Assembly: GCA_964445085.1 (NCBI GenBank)
Contig: CAYUJV010000098.1
Coordinates: forward strand, 1 to 10,593
Direction: 5' to 3'
Length of the DNA: 10,593 nt
DNA from: Thiobacter sp964445085
GTDB lineage: Bacteria > Pseudomonadota > Gammaproteobacteria > Burkholderiales > Thiobacteraceae
Shown: positions 8,811 to 10,593 of the stretch, one piece after another
How the letters are laid out: the number at the start of each line of letters is the position of its first letter
Position numbering within the stretch: position 1 is the first letter of the stretch
The notes under the pieces: model-generated
The model's input: only the letters and a program-made list of their open reading frames with translations
Databases searched by the model: none
What the model was told of the DNA's origin: nothing
Position numbers and translations under genes: made by a program

Positions 8811-9552
8811 GCGGCTCTCGCTCTTTATTCTTGTGCAGGTTGGCCACCTGCTTTTGCGCGGCTGCGGCCAGGCGTCGCTTCGCGGCCAGCCGTTCGTTCC
8901 AGTTCGGCAGGATGAGGCGCATGCCATGCACGCGCTTCTTCGCCAGCAGGAAGTAGACGCCGCCACCCAGCGGCCACCAGCGGTCGCCGGCGTCCTCCAT
9001 GAAGCGGAAACGCTCCAGCCACCGGGCGCTGGCGAAGGGTGGCGCGTAACAGCACAGCCGCCCGCGCGTCACCTCGAAATTGAGGAGGGAGAGCCAGTCC
9101 TTGGCCCGCGGCAGGGAAATGAAGTTGCCGCTCCAGGGATAACTGCCGCTGTCGCGGTTGAAAAAGCGCTTCACGCCCCACAGGCTCAAGGGGTTGAAGC
9201 CGCTGATGATGACGTGCCCCTCCGGCATCAGCACCCGCTCGACCTCGCGCAGGATCTGGTGCGGGTCGGGGGCAAACTCCAGCACGTGCGGCAGGAGCAG
9301 GAGATCGATGCTTTGGGTCGCGACTGGCAGCTGCCGGAAATCGGCCCGGATGCGCGCGTTCGGGCCGGGATCCAGGGACGCGCGCAGGGGGATGCGGTTG
9401 GCGCGCAGGAAGTCGAACTCGGTCAGGCCCAGCTGCAGGGCGTTGAAGCCAAACAGGTCGCTCACCGTCTCGTCGAACCAGGCCTGCTCCCGCGCCAGCA
9501 GATGCTGCCCGAGCGGCGTGTCGAACCATGCGGCTTGGTCAAGCGTTGACAT
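8803..9552 (-). CDS. yafS: YafS-like SAM-dependent methyltransferase-fold protein
   Basis: A 249-residue protein of the class I methyltransferase fold, related to E. coli YafS, which lies in the same place between gloB and rnhA. The central stretch VATQSIDLLLLPHVLEFAPD then ILREVERVLMPEGHVIISGF (about residues 77-118) corresponds to motifs II-III of methyltransf_11 proteins. DWLSLLNFEV further on matches the E. coli protein as I recall it. The glycine-rich SAM loop is poorly preserved (ALQLGLTEFDFL where LELGCGTG would be expected), a feature also of E. coli YafS, so binding of SAM is not certain. A basic, lysine-rich tail ends the protein. The physiological substrate is not known. It is divergent from gloB with only 28 bases between starts and has no clear ribosome-binding site. 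The gene symbol rests on synteny and family resemblance. Confidence 0.85.
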   Translation of the reverse strand: MSTLDQAAWFDTPLGQHLLAREQAWFDETVSDLFGFNALQLGLTEFDFLRANRIPLRASLDPGPNARIRADFRQLPVATQSIDLLLLPHVLEFAPDPHQILREVERVLMPEGHVIISGFNPLSLWGVKRFFNRDSGSYPWSGNFISLPRAKDWLSLLNFEVTRGRLCCYAPPFASARWLERFRFMEDAGDRWWPLGGGVYFLLAKKRVHGMRLILPNWNERLAAKRRLAAAAQKQVANLHKNKEREPLV

Positions 9553-9574
9553 CGGGCCCGTTCACGCCAAATAT
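9546..9574 (+). promoter_or_regulatory. candidate gloB promoter, possibly giving a leaderless mRNA
   Basis: A perfect TTGACA (9546-9551) is followed after 17 bases by AAATAT (9569-9574), which matches TATAAT at only three of six positions. A start seven bases beyond the -10 would fall at 9581, the gloB ATG itself. The -35 overlaps the start codon of the divergent methyltransferase. The weak -10 keeps confidence low. Confidence 0.35.
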
Positions 9575-9580
9575 GGAATG

Positions 9581-10345
9581 ATGCTTCAAGTGATTCCCCT
9601 GCCCGCCTTCCGGGACAACTATATCTGGCTGCTGCACGATGGCCGCTGCGCCGCGGTGGTCGACCCGGGCGACGCCGGGCCGGTTTTCAACCATCTGGCG
9701 CTGCACGGCCTGGCGCTCGTCGCCATTCTCGTCACCCACCACCACGGCGACCACGTCGGCGGCGTGCGCGAGCTGCTGGAAAAATTCGACGTGCCGGTAT
9801 TCGGTCCCCGCCGGGAACCCATTCCCGGTCTCACCCACCCGGTGGAGGAAGGCTCGATCGTGCGCATCCCGACGCTGGAAGTGGATTTCCAAGTGCTGGA
9901 CGTGCCCGGCCATACCCGTGGCCACGTCGCGTATTATGGCGCAAACGGCCTGTTCTGTGGCGACACGCTCTTCGCCTGCGGCTGCGGCCGGCTGTTCGAA
10001 GGAACGGCGGAACAGATGCATCGCTCGCTGCAAAAACTCGTCGGTCTCCCGCCCGAAACCCGCGTCTACTGCGCCCACGAATACACGCTCTCGAACATCC
10101 GCTTCGCCAAGGCGGTGGAGCCCGCCAACGCGGATCTGCTCGCGCGCGAGGGCGAGGTCCTGGCGCAGCTCGCTCAGCATCGGCCCACGCTGCCTTCGAC
10201 CATCGAACTGGAGCGTCGCACCAACCCGTTTCTCCGCACCGGCGAGCCGGGGCCGCGCCAGGCCGCCGCGGCCCATGCCGGCCATGCCCTGGGCACCGAG
10301 GTCGAGGTGTTCGCCGTCCTGCGGGAGTGGAAGAACGCCTTCTAG
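9581..10345 (+). CDS. gloB: hydroxyacylglutathione hydrolase (glyoxalase II)
   Basis: A 254-residue cytoplasmic metallo-beta-lactamase-fold thioesterase that hydrolyses S-D-lactoylglutathione to D-lactate and glutathione, the second step of methylglyoxal detoxification. The metal ligands are all visible: THHHGDH gives H53, H55, D57 and H58, GHTRGH gives H111, GDTLFACGCGRLFEG gives D128, and CAHEYTL gives H166. The C-terminal RTNPFLR (213-219) and the length are typical of the family. The frame is open far upstream, but conserved sequence begins only at MLQVIPLPAFRDNYIW. The ATG at 9581 is chosen; the adjacent ATG at 9578 would add one Met. No convincing ribosome-binding site exists for either. 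It is divergent from the yafS-like gene and followed, after about 100 bases, by a separately promoted gene. Confidence 0.96.
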   Translation: MLQVIPLPAFRDNYIWLLHDGRCAAVVDPGDAGPVFNHLALHGLALVAILVTHHHGDHVGGVRELLEKFDVPVFGPRREPIPGLTHPVEEGSIVRIPTLEVDFQVLDVPGHTRGHVAYYGANGLFCGDTLFACGCGRLFEGTAEQMHRSLQKLVGLPPETRVYCAHEYTLSNIRFAKAVEPANADLLAREGEVLAQLAQHRPTLPSTIELERRTNPFLRTGEPGPRQAAAAHAGHALGTEVEVFAVLREWKNAF

Positions 10346-10374
10346 CGCCTGCCCGGGCATGACAGTTTGTTGTC

Positions 10375-10403
10375 TTGACCCTGCCGGCAAGCGCGGTTAC
10401 CAT
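10375..10403 (+). promoter_or_regulatory. sigma-70-like promoter downstream of gloB
   Basis: TTGACC (10375-10380, five of six to consensus) is separated by exactly 17 bases from TACCAT (10398-10403, four of six). A start near 10410 would give a leader of about 35 bases, including an A-rich TTAAAAAACAATCACAAG, before the ATG at 10445. No terminator for gloB is seen in the 99 bases between the genes. Confidence 0.55.
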
Positions 10404-10444
10404 GCCCCATTCTCGTTAAAAAACAATCACAAGCGTTCATCTTC

Positions 10445-10580
10445 ATGGCGTTTCCGCACTTCCGCCTGGGCCTGCTCGCAGGCCTGCTGGTCGCCGCCGG
10501 CCTGGCCACGCCCGGCCTGTCCGTCGCCGACGACAGCGCGCAGCCGGTCCTGCTCGCCGGTCCCGCTGCCGCCGGCCCGT
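10445..10580 (+). CDS. N-terminal part of an exported protein, possibly lytic transglycosylase MltD; cut by contig end
   Basis: Forty-five codons are visible. They encode a signal peptide with MAFPHFRLG, a hydrophobic core of Leu, Ala and Gly (9-21), and a likely cut after LSVA before DDSAQP (about residue 28). No cysteine lipobox is seen in the visible part. The TGA that appears to end the frame at 10580-10582 uses two bases of adapter-like sequence, so the gene almost certainly continues beyond the contig. In E. coli mltD lies directly after gloB on the same strand, which makes an MltD-like enzyme the leading guess; no MltD domain is visible, so no symbol is given. There is no clear ribosome-binding site before the ATG. 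Confidence 0.5.
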
Positions 10581-10593
10581 GACGCTCTTCCGA
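10581..10593 (+). other. residual Illumina adapter sequence at the contig end
   Basis: The last 13 bases, GACGCTCTTCCGA, are identical to the internal part of the Illumina TruSeq adapter that ends CACGACGCTCTTCCGATCT. The match runs flush to the end of the window and breaks off one base upstream (T instead of C), as expected for untrimmed adapter joined to genomic DNA. These bases should not be treated as genomic. Confidence 0.85.

Noticed and set aside
9158..9580. Extended N-terminus of GloB
   Set aside because: The extension is antisense to the methyltransferase gene, and GloB conservation starts at MLQVIPLPAF, where full family length is already reached.

Overview
The window looks like a complete short assembly contig of GC-rich (roughly 60-65% by eye) Pseudomonadota DNA, most likely from a betaproteobacterium or a related gammaproteobacterium. 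The gene order gloB / yafS-like methyltransferase / rnhA / dnaQ is the order known from E. coli, and an apparent mltD-like signal peptide follows gloB, also as in E. coli. The left end begins inside a tRNA gene. The right end finishes in 13 bases identical to the Illumina TruSeq adapter, so both edges are assembly edges and not biological boundaries.

Left end (1-421, + strand): a 5'-truncated tRNA-Val(CAC) with encoded CCA is followed by an exact 150-bp tandem repeat. Each unit starts at the first anticodon base and carries the whole 3' part of the tRNA, through T-arm, acceptor strand and CCA, plus a 107-bp spacer rich in inverted repeats. Two full identical copies and a third, diverging partial copy are present. 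The layout resembles the distal repeats of the E. coli tyrT locus.

Middle (422-7598, - strand): four genes read in one direction: TonB-dependent receptor 2, TonB-dependent receptor 1, an orphan periplasmic substrate-binding protein (ABC_sub_bind type), and a membrane HAMP-GGDEF-EAL protein. The last two overlap by ATGA. No ABC permease or ATPase is present, so the binding protein may act as a ligand sensor for the cyclic-di-GMP enzyme, as NspS does for MbaA in Vibrio cholerae, with the receptors supplying the ligand across the outer membrane. This is inference. The two receptors are tandem paralogues. Between them lies a relic of the dnaQ 3' end, which shows that the duplicated block began inside dnaQ.

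Right end (7656-10580): dnaQ (Pol III epsilon), rnhA (RNase HI, probably TTG start) and a yafS-like methyltransferase are tightly packed on the - strand. gloB (glyoxalase II) runs divergently on the + strand with a 28-bp gap. A good sigma-70-like promoter then precedes a signal-peptide ORF, possibly mltD, cut off by the contig end. Its apparent stop codon is created by the adapter junction.
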